Position numbers and translations under genes: made by a program. The notes under the pieces were generated by a model. It did not search any database and had not been told where the DNA came from. It saw only the letters and a program-made list of their open reading frames with translations. A DNA stretch of 64,000 bases, taken from an uncultured Lachnospiraceae bacterium (GTDB taxonomy: Bacteria > Bacillota > Clostridia > Lachnospirales > Lachnospiraceae). The stretch is from assembly GCA_910579425.1 (NCBI GenBank), contig CAJTVL010000008.1, positions 1 through 64,000 on the forward strand, in the 5' to 3' direction. Positions 33,233 through 42,427 of the stretch are shown here, piece by piece (the stretch's first letter is position 1; each line of letters begins with the position of its first letter).

Positions 33233-33712
33233 ATGTTTTTTAATAAATTTTCATTTACATTTTTAAAAGGCCTGCCTGAAGATCTCAGCGAAGCCTTAAG
33301 CAACCGCGCAGTCAGTATGCTGCTGCTCTCTATAACATTTTTTACTACTACTCTCTTCCTGAAGAAAACAGTGCTGGTTATTTCTTCTCTGGTAACACTC
33401 TTTTTTCTGTGGGCTACCTTTCTGTATATCCTATATCTGATCAAGAGAGATAGGCTGCTTTATGTAAAAGGAATCTGTACGGAGCTATATGAAAAAAAAC
33501 TTTTCACGCATAGCTGCGCATGCTATGTCGTTTTTGAAGCAAACGGCTATAATTACAGGTGCGGTACAAGCTATAAAAGCATGAAAAATATAAAGGAAGG
33601 AATGTATATAGCCGTCTATGCTGCCGAAAGCTCCATTTTACAGGATACACATGGATGTATTCAAATTCTGCACCCTATTTTTCTGTTGCCCTCGTATAAC
33701 AGCGATACCTGA
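33233..33712 (+). CDS. Membrane protein, two predicted helices
   Basis: 159 residues with two adjacent hydrophobic segments at about 28-45 and 48-70, a basic loop (I-K-R-D-R), and a soluble strand-rich C-terminal domain with cysteines (H-S-C-A-C-Y). No family recognised. Cotranscribed with the zinc-ribbon gene upstream. Followed directly by leader module D. Confidence 0.6.
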   Translation: MFFNKFSFTFLKGLPEDLSEALSNRAVSMLLLSITFFTTTLFLKKTVLVISSLVTLFFLWATFLYILYLIKRDRLLYVKGICTELYEKKLFTHSCACYVVFEANGYNYRCGTSYKSMKNIKEGMYIAVYAAESSILQDTHGCIQILHPIFLLPSYNSDT

Positions 33713-33720
33713 AATGTCTG

Positions 33721-33816
33721 TTGCATATTATCTACAAAATGGTATAATATACATATGAATAAGATTTAGATTTTTCCATTTTTATTTAGCGGCAAACTTT
33801 GCTTTGCTGCTTTTTA
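33721..33816 (+). promoter_or_regulatory. Leader module D: promoter, 39-nt leader, terminator
   Basis: TTGCAT (33721-33726), 16-bp spacer, TATAAT (33743-33748), then 39 bases containing CCATTTTTATT. The hairpin AGCGGCAAA/TTTGCTGCT (33788-33811) and a T tract follow. The region from -35 to -10 differs from module B at only a few positions. Confidence 0.78.
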
Positions 33817-33872
33817 TTGTTAATAAAAACTTGCAAAATTATAAGGCTATCAGCGCCAAATAAGGAGGATGA

Positions 33873-34034
33873 ATGGTAACTGAACGAAGCATCAAACGAA
33901 AAAAACAGGTTCTTATAGATTTCGGGCTCTCAGAAGAATCCGTAGAAAAGCTTTTTAAAGATAAGGAATTTGATTCCACAAGAACCTTAGATTGTTATGC
34001 AAATCAAATACTGATAAAAATGTTTGAAGAATGA
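33873..34034 (+). CDS. Small 53-residue protein behind leader module D
   Basis: An ATG preceded by TAAGGAGG opens a frame M-V-T-E-R-S-I-K-R-K-K-Q ... I-L-I-K-M-F-E-E ending at 34034. The product is helical with a basic N-terminus; it could be a small DNA-binding or regulatory protein. The next gene starts 25 bases downstream with its own ribosome site. Too short for family assignment. Confidence 0.6.
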   Translation: MVTERSIKRKKQVLIDFGLSEESVEKLFKDKEFDSTRTLDCYANQILIKMFEE

Positions 34035-34059
34035 TTGCCATATACAGAAAGGACTTAAA

Positions 34060-35271
34060 ATGTATAAGTTAAAAGACGAAGAAGAACGGATGCTGGCATC
34101 AAACGAGGTTCACGATTTTTTTGCGGAGCAGGAAAGCGGGGATCAATGGATTATCGTATATACGAATGAGCTTGAAGTATTGCCGCTGGAAAATAACGAT
34201 CTGACAATCTATATGCAAAATGCCTTTCATTTCAAAACCCGCTCCGGCTTTACCATAAAAGGATTTGCCAGCGATGTAGAGGAAGAAGAGATCCTCACCT
34301 CCATGAGGTCAACAAAAACCTGCATCATAGTCCCTATAAACAATGAAATGTGTATGTATCCCCTGCGTTATACCGCATGGAGCCACCTCCAGGATCGCTC
34401 AGGTATTACAGGCGGGTCAATCTCATCATTAAAGGCTCGGAAACGTGCAACAGAAATGCCGCCGGCTACAAGGTGCCAGTGCCTGAATGACGGGCTGACT
34501 CTCTATAAGGATAAAACCCTTGTACTCATCCGTAACGGGAAAGTTACGGCACTATTATCGGGAGACGAAAACGATTATTCCGTCATGCCTGTTATTAAAT
34601 TACTCAATATCCTGGAAAGTGAACTCACAAATTCTTACCAGGGTTATGAGCTGACCGGCGCTGTGGCTACCCACGAAATCGCATCCGCAACATACGATCT
34701 GCATGATGCCGATCTTGAAAAAAGGATTATGCAGATTCTTTCGGACAATGGCCAGTTATTTTCTAATGTAAAAGTGCAAATCCGCCTTACCACATCCGAC
34801 GTTGGGCTCTGTGCAGCGCGATTATCCCCTATCATTCTGATCGATCATTATGTAATGCCCATCGGAAGGAGCCTGTATGTCAACCATAAGGGCGGAGCCA
34901 AAGCCATGTCGCTTTATACTGATATTGTACGCCTTTTACTGGCGAAATACAGAGAAAACATTTCTAATCTCCGAAACCTTATGAAAGTGGCCATACTTCA
35001 TCCCGCAGACTGCCTCAGAAACACATATACCGCTCTAAAGCTAAAAGGCTATTCTGCAGAGTTAAACCAGTGTGTTGAAAGGATCCGGCAGGAACATGCC
35101 GATTCCTGCACAGGATACGATATTTACTGGTATCTCAATGAAATATTGTATCTGGCTGAAGAAAATGCACGAAAGAAGCCTGCCGGGAAATCATCCTTTG
35201 ACGCTTTCCTTGACGCACAGGAAATTATCGCCGAGGTCTTATTTATGGACTTGAAATTGCTGGACTACTGA
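34060..35271 (+). CDS. Unrecognised 403-residue protein
   Basis: No known family recognised. The first 130 residues form a mixed domain (W-I-I-V-Y-T-N-E-L-E-V-L-P-L). There is a central I-I-L-I-D-H-Y-V-M-P-I-G-R-S-L-Y-V segment and a helical C-terminus ending D-L-K-L-L-D-Y. I chose the ATG at 34060, after AGAAAGGA. Together with the 53-residue protein it forms the operon behind leader module D, and a terminator follows at 35348. Confidence 0.6.
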   Translation: MYKLKDEEERMLASNEVHDFFAEQESGDQWIIVYTNELEVLPLENNDLTIYMQNAFHFKTRSGFTIKGFASDVEEEEILTSMRSTKTCIIVPINNEMCMYPLRYTAWSHLQDRSGITGGSISSLKARKRATEMPPATRCQCLNDGLTLYKDKTLVLIRNGKVTALLSGDENDYSVMPVIKLLNILESELTNSYQGYELTGAVATHEIASATYDLHDADLEKRIMQILSDNGQLFSNVKVQIRLTTSDVGLCAARLSPIILIDHYVMPIGRSLYVNHKGGAKAMSLYTDIVRLLLAKYRENISNLRNLMKVAILHPADCLRNTYTALKLKGYSAELNQCVERIRQEHADSCTGYDIYWYLNEILYLAEENARKKPAGKSSFDAFLDAQEIIAEVLFMDLKLLDY

Positions 35272-35347
35272 GCGTAGCAGACTCATATGTTTTCTGATTG
35301 AGTAAATTGCGGCGATATTTTATTGACGATCATTGAAAAGTTTTAAA

Positions 35348-35383
35348 ACCCCTGGAGAAATTTCTGCCAGGGGTTTTTTACAT
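35348..35383 (+). terminator. Rho-independent terminator
   Basis: AAACCCCTGG and CCAGGGGTTT form a 10-bp stem with a T tract after the gene ending at 35271. Confidence 0.88.
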
Positions 35384-35492
35384 AATGTCCACAATGACCT
35401 CAACTATTACCGTTTTACATTTTCTTGTAGTGAAGGCATTTACATGATAGAATGATGGCAGAATGGCAGATTTGGAAAGGGGTATAAAAATT

Positions 35493-37166
35493 ATGGGGAT
35501 AAAATTGCCGTTAGGCTTCGATCTTTTTGATAAGGTTCGTGAAAGTAATTGCTACTACATCGATAAAACCGGTTTTATCAGCGAACTTTTGGAAGAGAAC
35601 TTTAAAGTGAATTTAATTACCCGTCCCCGACGTTTCGGCAAAACGCTGACCATGAGTATGCTCGCCAGTTTTTTTGATATTATGAGAGACAGCAGGGCTT
35701 ATTTTGAGGGACTGGAAATTTCGCAAAATCCTGATTTATGTGAAGAGTGGATGAACAAATGGCCGGTGTTGTTTCTAACTTTGAAGGATGTGAATGGGGA
35801 CTCTTTTGAGGATGCCTATGAGATGCTTTGCTTCTCCATTGCTTCTTTGTGTGGAGAACACGAATATCTGGCTTATAGCGAAAAGGTTCGTGACAGTGAT
35901 AAGAAAATATTTACGCGGCTGATGTATCAGGAAGGAAATACAACTGATGTAAAGTCGGCTCTGGCAGTGCTTATCCGCATGATGGAATCCCATTTTGGCA
36001 GGTCTGTTATCCTTTTAATCGACGAATATGATGTGCCGCTTGCAAAGGCAAGCGACAATAACTATTACCCGCAAATGCTAAATACAATACAGAGTTTTCT
36101 GGGAATGGTCTGGAAAACAAATCCGGCTCTGAAATTTGCGGTGGTGACAGGATGTCTCCACATAGCAAAAGAAAGCATTTTTACCGGAGCTAACAATTTT
36201 ATATCAAGATCCCTGTCGTCTAAATGGTATAACAGGTATTTCGGGTTTACGGAGGATGAGGTCAGGCGGCTGTTGCAGGAAGCCGGGCTTTCTGGATACC
36301 TTGATGAAATGAAAAAATGGTACAACGGGTATCTGTTCGGCGGTCAGGAGGTATATTGTCCATGGGACGTTATTAATCATGTGAGTTTGCTACAAAAGAA
36401 CGCCGAGGCTAAGCCCGCCAATTATTGGAAGGATACCAGCCACAACCAGATTATCCGCCGTTTTATAGACAGAAAAAACTTGCAAGTGCAGGATAAGTTT
36501 GAAACGCTTCTTTCCGGGGGCGTGATTCAGGAGCATATCCTGGAGGACCTAACCTATGATTTTGACAATTCAACAGAGGAAAATTTGTGGAGTATCCTTT
36601 ATTTGACCGGATATTTGACGGAAGCTGCGCCTGAAAACTTCCCTAAAGAGCTTTGCCCGGAGGAAGGAAAAACCGCGCTGCGGATCCCCAATGAGGAGGT
36701 CAGGAATCTGTTTGCTGAGACTGTGGCGAAATGGTTTTCTGACGGCATTTCAGGCCGGGACAGAACAAGGATGTTTCAGGCATGGTGGAATGGAGATGAT
36801 CACCTGCTTACCCAGGAAGTGACGGATATCTTATTTACAACCATCAGTTATTTTGATTATAAAGAAGATTATTACCACGCATTTGTAACCGGTTTGTTTT
36901 CAGGAGCCGGTTATGAGGTAGTGTCCAATTCCGAACAGGGGACGGGGCGCGCGGATATTTTTGTGAAAGACAGAAGAAACCGGCGGGCACTCATCATTGA
37001 AGTAAAGCCCTCTAAGGGAGAGCACAGTATGGAAACGGACTGTACTGAGGCTTTAGAGCAGATTAAAAGACGGCAGTATGCCAGAGAAGCCCTGAAAGGA
37101 TATGAGAAAGTGCTTTGCTACGGCGCCGCTTTTTTCGAAAAGCAGTGTCTGATAAAATCACAATAG
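35493..37166 (+). CDS. AAA-like ATPase with C-terminal PD-(D/E)XK nuclease (DUF1703 type)
   Basis: 557 residues. The N-terminal P-loop R-P-R-R-F-G-K-T-L replaces the classic GxxxxGKT, as is usual in this family. Walker B is L-L-I-D-E-Y-D. The C-terminal 120 residues are a PD-(D/E)XK nuclease: G-R-A-D-I-F-V, then A-L-I-I-E-V-K-P. These genes are abundant in Bacteroidales and Clostridia; their role is unclear, with mobility or defence proposed. I chose the ATG at 35493 after AAAGGGG. A decayed relative lies at 10119-10352. The codon use is GC-richer than the neighbouring plasmid genes, suggesting independent acquisition. Confidence 0.85.
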   Translation: MGIKLPLGFDLFDKVRESNCYYIDKTGFISELLEENFKVNLITRPRRFGKTLTMSMLASFFDIMRDSRAYFEGLEISQNPDLCEEWMNKWPVLFLTLKDVNGDSFEDAYEMLCFSIASLCGEHEYLAYSEKVRDSDKKIFTRLMYQEGNTTDVKSALAVLIRMMESHFGRSVILLIDEYDVPLAKASDNNYYPQMLNTIQSFLGMVWKTNPALKFAVVTGCLHIAKESIFTGANNFISRSLSSKWYNRYFGFTEDEVRRLLQEAGLSGYLDEMKKWYNGYLFGGQEVYCPWDVINHVSLLQKNAEAKPANYWKDTSHNQIIRRFIDRKNLQVQDKFETLLSGGVIQEHILEDLTYDFDNSTEENLWSILYLTGYLTEAAPENFPKELCPEEGKTALRIPNEEVRNLFAETVAKWFSDGISGRDRTRMFQAWWNGDDHLLTQEVTDILFTTISYFDYKEDYYHAFVTGLFSGAGYEVVSNSEQGTGRADIFVKDRRNRRALIIEVKPSKGEHSMETDCTEALEQIKRRQYAREALKGYEKVLCYGAAFFEKQCLIKSQ

Positions 37167-37174
37167 AAGACGAC

Positions 37175-37204
37175 ACGCAGCCCAAATAAGTATATGGGCT
37201 GCGT
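37175..37204. terminator. Bidirectional terminator
   Basis: ACGCAGCCCA and TGGGCTGCGT form a perfect 10-bp stem between the convergent genes ending at 37166 and 37218. Confidence 0.75.
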
Positions 37205-37217
37205 AAAACATAGTCTC

Positions 37218-38183
37218 TTATCCGTCCATCTTCTCTATCAGTTTTTTCAGAGATTCAATATGTACCTCTTTATCCTTTAACTGCGGTTTTCCGTTTAACA
37301 GCAAATCGATCCGGCTGATAAAATAAGCAATTTCCCCATCCGCGCTGCTTATCTCAGCTTCTTTTTCCTCTGAATCAAAGGTATCATCAAAGGGCTCAAA
37401 ACCGCCCTCCATCCCCTCCCCGAATGGCTCAAATTCAGAAATGCTTTTATCCTCCTGGACTTTATCTTGTACGGCGGCTTGAGGTGCCGGAATATCCTCA
37501 TCTTCCCTTTCCTGCTCCTCCATCGCTTTTTTCTGCTGTTCTTTCCGCGCCAAAAGTCTGGTTGCCGTCTGATTGATCAGCATTTTTGTCAGCGATAAAA
37601 TATTTCCGTCAGAGGCCATTCCTGAAAGGAGCCTATAAAGCTCTTTCTGGTCAGCCGCCGACAGGCCCACCACACTGTCAAAAATTGTATACTCGCAGTT
37701 TGGCTGCTTTGTATAATCCAAAAATTCGGGTATAAGATTTAACAGGGACAGGTATCTCTGCGCTGTTGTAGATGAGATATGAAAACGTCTGGCAAGCTCA
37801 TCCCTTGTCTTTCCCTTAAATTTTTCATTACTAAGGACATTTTTCTTGTAGTAATCAAGCGCCTTGGCCCAGTTATAGGGAGTCATATTTCTCTGGAGCA
37901 CATTACTCATGATAAGCCGTTTTGCTTTTGCCACCTTATCCGGTACGTCTTCCACAAAGCACGGAATCGTTCTCATATTATTTTTCAGAGCCGACTGGTA
38001 TCTTCTGTGACCGGCAACAATCTCATAACGTCCATCCGGCTTTAGGTAGACTTCTATCGTCCCGTGGAATCCCTCTTCTGAAATATCCTGTGCCAGAGAC
38101 TCAATACCGTCATAGCCAAAAATATCTTCATTATCTTCATTCATATCGATCAGAGTAACGTCTATCTCTTTCATCTCACCCAT
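37218..38183 (-). CDS. ParB-like nuclease-fold DNA-binding protein
   Basis: 321 residues. The ParB/Spo0J N-terminal domain is recognisable in Y-E-I-V-A-G-H-R-R-Y-Q-S-A, followed by V-L-Q-R-N-M-T-P. A helix-turn-helix follows: T-R-D-E-L-A-R-R-F-H-I-S-S-T-T-A-Q-R-Y. The C-terminal 110 residues contain a charged, acidic linker and a short final helix. I chose the ATG at 38183, nine bases after GGAAGGAT, over the GTG at 38192. It is divergent from a ParM-like gene, so ParB-type and actin-type partition genes share one intergenic region. It could load on a centromere or act as a regulator. Confidence 0.8.
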   Translation of the reverse strand: MGEMKEIDVTLIDMNEDNEDIFGYDGIESLAQDISEEGFHGTIEVYLKPDGRYEIVAGHRRYQSALKNNMRTIPCFVEDVPDKVAKAKRLIMSNVLQRNMTPYNWAKALDYYKKNVLSNEKFKGKTRDELARRFHISSTTAQRYLSLLNLIPEFLDYTKQPNCEYTIFDSVVGLSAADQKELYRLLSGMASDGNILSLTKMLINQTATRLLARKEQQKKAMEEQEREDEDIPAPQAAVQDKVQEDKSISEFEPFGEGMEGGFEPFDDTFDSEEKEAEISSADGEIAYFISRIDLLLNGKPQLKDKEVHIESLKKLIEKMDG

Positions 38184-38287
38184 TGTATCCACATCCTTCC
38201 CTGTTTACTCTACTTCCTGTAATTATAAATGGATTGTAAAAACCCGTCAACTCGGCGGATTTTCCTTTTTGTCTTTGGTAAATTAAT

Positions 38288-38319
38288 TTGACTTGTATTC
38301 AGAATTATGTATACTATAC
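38288..38319 (+). promoter_or_regulatory. parM promoter with GTATACTATAC operator
   Basis: TTGACT (38288-38293), 16-bp spacer, TATACT (38310-38315) within GTATACTATAC (38309-38319). Same class as the rep promoter at 61899. Confidence 0.7.
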
Positions 38320-38346
38320 ATATCTAATCATCCAGGAGGCGATAAT

Positions 38347-39327
38347 ATGACCATTTTAGGTATAGATGTCGGCAATTCAGATACCAAAAGCCAAAATACC
38401 ATTTTCCCCAGCGGTTACGAAGGCCCCTATTCCTTCCAGCCGTCATTTTCTTCCGATTGCCTGAAATTTGAGGGAAAATACTATACACCCTCAGATGAGA
38501 GGCTGTTCTATTTACAGGATAAAACTGTAGATGAGCGGTGTATTATTCTTACCCTTATATCTATTGCCAAGGAATTAATCCTGCAGTTCAGCGCCTCTCC
38601 GGATGCGGAAAGAACATCCATCCAGAAATCCATATCGGAGATCAGACATATCGCCCTTGGAGCCGGGCTCCCGGTTGCCCACTATAAGAAAAAGTATATC
38701 GAAAACCTCCTTGCGTATTACCAAAGATATATGGGATCAGGCATAACCTTTTCTTATAATGACTACTGCTTTTCATTTATTATGGATGCCTGCAGGATAT
38801 TTCCCCAGGGAGGAGCCGCCGCCGCATGCAGTTCAAATAAAATCGCCGCTGTATACAATACTTATTATGTCATTGACATAGGCGGATATACAGTAGACGT
38901 TGCACAGTTTAAAAACGACATCCCTTCCAGAGACAGGCTTTCACTGGAAATGGGTATTATCACCCTTTATGACAGTATTATAGAAAAAGTATTTACAGAG
39001 TGTGATATTCAAATCGATTATGATTCTGCTGAAGCCGTGCTTCACGGCCAGAATACTATCCTGCCTGAAAAAGCAATCGGCATAATAAAAGAACTTGCAT
39101 ACAAACATGCAGGGAATATCCTGAACTACTTAAGGCAGCAGAAAATCCACTTTGATTCCCATCCCTGTCTTTTTGTCGGAGGCGGTTCTGTCATGCTGAA
39201 AGATTCAATCATGAACAATCCGCTGATCAGGAAAGATGCTGTCCAATTTATCACTGACACAAGAGCAAATGCAAAGGGATACGCACGCCTTATGAGCATG
39301 GAATACCCACAGGAGACTCCAGCATGA
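38347..39327 (+). CDS. parM: ParM/StbA-like plasmid segregation actin
   Basis: 326 residues. The actin-type phosphate 1 loop is L-G-I-D-V-G-N-S-D-T-K at the N-terminus. Phosphate 2 is Y-V-I-D-I-G-G-Y-T-V-D and the adenosine loop C-L-F-V-G-G-G-S. Length fits ParM and Alp proteins. The ATG at 38347 follows AGGAGG; the frame open upstream is not coding. The next gene overlaps as ATGA and encodes the likely adaptor. Such actins polymerise to push plasmid copies apart. Confidence 0.87.
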   Translation: MTILGIDVGNSDTKSQNTIFPSGYEGPYSFQPSFSSDCLKFEGKYYTPSDERLFYLQDKTVDERCIILTLISIAKELILQFSASPDAERTSIQKSISEIRHIALGAGLPVAHYKKKYIENLLAYYQRYMGSGITFSYNDYCFSFIMDACRIFPQGGAAAACSSNKIAAVYNTYYVIDIGGYTVDVAQFKNDIPSRDRLSLEMGIITLYDSIIEKVFTECDIQIDYDSAEAVLHGQNTILPEKAIGIIKELAYKHAGNILNYLRQQKIHFDSHPCLFVGGGSVMLKDSIMNNPLIRKDAVQFITDTRANAKGYARLMSMEYPQETPA

Positions 39328-39821
39328 AATCAAAACTGAAAAAATACTTATATTTTGACGCTTCGGATTCCCGGCAGGCCGAGATTTTTTTCCTCCTTGA
39401 CAAGGCACGGTACTTCCAGACAAAGCTGATCGTAAGGCTGCTCGGCGACTTTTTTGAAAAGCATGGTATAACCCGGGACACGCCCCCTGAGCAGATTAAG
39501 GTCATTGTGCAGCTTTATCTGACAAAGAACGCATCGACGGTTCTTCCAGTGTCCCCTGGAGCTGCCTTCACTCCGGATGAAATAACAAAAATATTTATCT
39601 CTCTCCTGCCACAGATTAAATCTGTCGAACATACCGCCTCTTCCATCCCAGGCTGTCCTCCTGACCATCTGCAGCTGCAGGCCTTACCACCTGCAGCTAT
39701 AAAACAACTGAAAGAGGCGGACACGGAAAATGACAGAGCCCTTTTGCCTAATGCCCCTGAAGCAGAAATAGCCAAGCTGAAACATATGGCACAGGGATTT
39801 TTATCAATGGCAGGCGAATGA
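39324..39821 (+). CDS. Probable ParR-type adaptor
   Basis: 165 residues, starting inside the last codon of parM. The N-terminal 60 residues (L-Y-F-D-A-S-D-S-R-Q-A-E-I-F and following helices) have the short strand and helix pattern expected for ribbon-helix-helix DNA-binding adaptors. The middle is disordered and proline-rich, and a C-terminal helix ends L-S-M-A-G-E. ParR proteins bind the centromere by RHH and the ParM filament by a C-terminal helix. The assignment rests mainly on overlap with parM. Confidence 0.65.
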   Translation: MKSKLKKYLYFDASDSRQAEIFFLLDKARYFQTKLIVRLLGDFFEKHGITRDTPPEQIKVIVQLYLTKNASTVLPVSPGAAFTPDEITKIFISLLPQIKSVEHTASSIPGCPPDHLQLQALPPAAIKQLKEADTENDRALLPNAPEAEIAKLKHMAQGFLSMAGE

Positions 39822-39839
39822 TCCGTCTCCGCATTCATG

Positions 39840-39862
39840 TGTTCATTGTGGACACCTTTTGC
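39840..39862 (+). terminator. Weak terminator after the parM/parR pair
   Basis: GTGTTCA-TTG-TGGACAC, a 7-bp stem with one G-T pair, then CTTTTG. Similar in sequence to the GGTGTCC...GGACACC terminators at 29459 and 63104. Confidence 0.45.
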
Positions 39863-39906
39863 TTTATTCTATATACAAATTCAATATGATCGATTGGAGT
39901 CTGACT

Positions 39907-40272
39907 ATGAAAATGAAAAAATATAAAAACCAGCATTTTTTAACGAATCTCCCTGTTCTTTTTACCGCAGCCTCTTTGACGAAACGTTCCTTTTATGCTG
40001 CTGCAACCGAACTCGGAAAAAACATAGAAAATACCAGCGGCAGGCTTTTATCAGAGGTTAAGGCGATTTATTGCGGCTCCCTCTGCTGGCTGCTTCTTGC
40101 AATCAACATATGTATCCTGTTTTTTTCCAAAGATGATAAGATGATCAGCTTTTCAAAAAAAGCAATTTTCGGCGGAATCATCGCATATGCAGCATTACAG
40201 ATTCTGGTAAAATCATCCGGCGGCTCTATTGGCTCCACAATCAACAATATTTCAACCTGGATGGGCGGCTGA
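39907..40272 (+). CDS. Small two-helix membrane protein, VirB2/TrbC-like by position
   Basis: 121 residues with two membrane segments, W-L-L-L-A-I-N-I-C-I-L-F-F and I-F-G-G-I-I-A-Y-A-A-L-Q-I-L, separated by a short charged loop, and a glycine-rich end. The size and the position just ahead of a VirB6/TrbL-like gene fit a type IV secretion pilin-like subunit. I chose the ATG at 39907, after GGAG. No clear sequence signature, so the call is mostly contextual. Confidence 0.55.
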   Translation: MKMKKYKNQHFLTNLPVLFTAASLTKRSFYAAATELGKNIENTSGRLLSEVKAIYCGSLCWLLLAINICILFFSKDDKMISFSKKAIFGGIIAYAALQILVKSSGGSIGSTINNISTWMGG

Positions 40273-40322
40273 TCTGACTCCAAAGCCCAAACATTATTAA
40301 TATTCAGAGAGGTAAGTTTAGC

Positions 40323-42407
40323 ATGCCCTTTTTAGATTTTATCGTACAGGCAACCGAATCCGTTGGAGAAAGATTTTCAAAATTTACGGAAGGCTGGGAT
40401 CCGTCCTCCTTACTTGGCGATGCCCTGGAGGGCCTGACCAGCACCGCTTTGGTAGATCCTCTTATGGAAGCTATCGTGACTTTTTTCTATAAACATGTGG
40501 CGGACAATTTTATCTTACTGATAGATTTCCTGCTCAGCCAGTTTAGCCCCTCATCCAATTTTGCCTATGAAATGTTTGGTATCACTGATGGATATAACAG
40601 CCCTCTATTTAATGTTTTTTATTATATTGCCACTGCCCTGTTGTTTTCCATTTTTGTGTTTAATCTGATCTGCATTTCCTTTGGCCCTGTTATCGACCAG
40701 AAAAACGGCGTTTTTGAGTCTGTTGAAAGGCTGCTGGTCTCTGCCGTACTGATTCTGGCAATAAGGCCGTTTTTGGGGTTATTAAATACTACGGCAGATT
40801 CTATTGCGGATCTTACCTCTGCGACAATAATAAGCGGCCTTTCACTGACAAATACCGGTGTTTTTGACGCTCTGGACAGAAAATTTACAGCTATATTTCT
40901 CGGCCTGTTTCTAATCATCCTGTTTCTTGCAATTTTGATCGAATTTATTAAACTGGTTCTCTCCATTGTGGAAAGATATATTGTAGTTTTTCTTCTCCAT
41001 ATTGCTTCGCCTGTCGGGGCCTGCTTCTTTGTCAGCAGATCAACCTCTTCCATCTGCAGCAATTATATCAGGATGTATATCGCACAACTGTTTTTACTGA
41101 TCATGAATAAATTCTTCCTTTATATGTTCGTCGAAGCAGTCGGGCAGCTGGCCTTTTTATCCTTTATCGGCTGCCTGTCCCTGATTGCATTTTTAAAATG
41201 CGCCCAGAGAATAGACGGCTACATGAAATCACTGGGGCTCAGCGTTGCCCAGACTGGCAGCACCCTTCTTGGCTCCCTAGGAGGCGGGATCATTGCCATG
41301 GGCGCTATGATAAAAGGAGGAAGGAGCGGCGCCGGCTTTATCGGCCAGAGGCTTGCTGTGGCAGGCGCGAAATCAGGGGACTTTGGGATGACCCGCGTAG
41401 GCACGCTGATCAAGGGATTCTCCACAGGCCAGCCAGTCCCGGAAGCAAAATCATTTTCGACATTTGGTGAACTGGGCGGGTTTGCCAATATTTCATCTGA
41501 AAATGCAAAGGCAAACAAGGCCTTTCTTAATCTACTGCAATCCGGCAACTACAGGACAGCCATGAACGCCCCTGCCCGATTACAGACTTCTGCTATTAAA
41601 TCAGCCTTCACTGCTGAAGGCGACGACATATTTAAATCCGCTACCGGCTTCCATACAAAGGACATCAAAAGCGCCCAGGTAATGTATGACGGTTCCATCA
41701 AGGGAGTCATCATGCACCAGGCTACAAACGGGAAATCATATTCTTATAACTTTACTGCCAGTCCCTCTTCCCAGGGAATCGGAAATAACGTTGCATCCAT
41801 TAACGGCCCGGGAGGAAAGATGTATGTTTCTACCTCACCTACTGAAAACAATGATTTTTCCGGCATAGAATTTTCCAACCTTGACTTTTCTCAATATCAT
41901 GACAGCCAGGTATCAGAGGTGGCATCTGTCACCGGTGCAAAAATAGACAATCGTATGTGGCAGGATATGGGCGTTAAAAGCTGCATTGTCAATGAGGACA
42001 ATATTCTGATTGCCAGGACAGCCAATGGGGATGAAGTGGCCGCCTGCAATCTGGCAACCGGCTCCTCTTATTATAAAGGGATAAACTCAAATCCCCTAGT
42101 TAAAAATCCCCTGCCGCCTTTTTCAGCCACCGATATTCTGTCATCCCCTGTCGCAAGGTCACTGCCTGCCGGAGCTTCTGTCATTGATAATTCCTTTGTT
42201 GTCCATGATAAATCCCCTGCAAATTACCATGCCACCTTTGACTGGAAAAGCAATACGGAAAGCGGTCAGGCAATCATCAAAAGGCCTGCTCCGGATGATC
42301 TGCTCCCAGGCTCCAAAACCCATCTGGTAAACATGGGCAAAGAGAACGGCCATTATAAAGTGACGATAAGGCCCCGCAAACAGTCCAATACAAAAGTTCC
42401 AAAATAA
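40323..42407 (+). CDS. VirB6/TrbL-like conjugative channel protein
   Basis: 694 residues. Residues 60-310 hold about six membrane helices (e.g. V-F-Y-Y-I-A-T-A-L-L-F-S-I-F-V-F-N-L-I-C-I; L-G-L-F-L-I-I-L-F-L-A-I-L-I-E-F). A glycine-rich segment follows, typical of the TrbL/VirB6 core (S-L-G-G-G-I-I-A-M-G-A-M-I-K-G-G). The C-terminal 360 residues are soluble and polar, unlike minimal VirB6, and resemble the extended forms of Gram-positive systems. Start codon after AGAGAGG. It forms one operon with the genes on both sides. It would form the inner channel of the transfer machinery. Confidence 0.75.
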   Translation: MPFLDFIVQATESVGERFSKFTEGWDPSSLLGDALEGLTSTALVDPLMEAIVTFFYKHVADNFILLIDFLLSQFSPSSNFAYEMFGITDGYNSPLFNVFYYIATALLFSIFVFNLICISFGPVIDQKNGVFESVERLLVSAVLILAIRPFLGLLNTTADSIADLTSATIISGLSLTNTGVFDALDRKFTAIFLGLFLIILFLAILIEFIKLVLSIVERYIVVFLLHIASPVGACFFVSRSTSSICSNYIRMYIAQLFLLIMNKFFLYMFVEAVGQLAFLSFIGCLSLIAFLKCAQRIDGYMKSLGLSVAQTGSTLLGSLGGGIIAMGAMIKGGRSGAGFIGQRLAVAGAKSGDFGMTRVGTLIKGFSTGQPVPEAKSFSTFGELGGFANISSENAKANKAFLNLLQSGNYRTAMNAPARLQTSAIKSAFTAEGDDIFKSATGFHTKDIKSAQVMYDGSIKGVIMHQATNGKSYSYNFTASPSSQGIGNNVASINGPGGKMYVSTSPTENNDFSGIEFSNLDFSQYHDSQVSEVASVTGAKIDNRMWQDMGVKSCIVNEDNILIARTANGDEVAACNLATGSSYYKGINSNPLVKNPLPPFSATDILSSPVARSLPAGASVIDNSFVVHDKSPANYHATFDWKSNTESGQAIIKRPAPDDLLPGSKTHLVNMGKENGHYKVTIRPRKQSNTKVPK

Positions 42408-42427
42408 ATTTCAGGCAGGTACACCTT

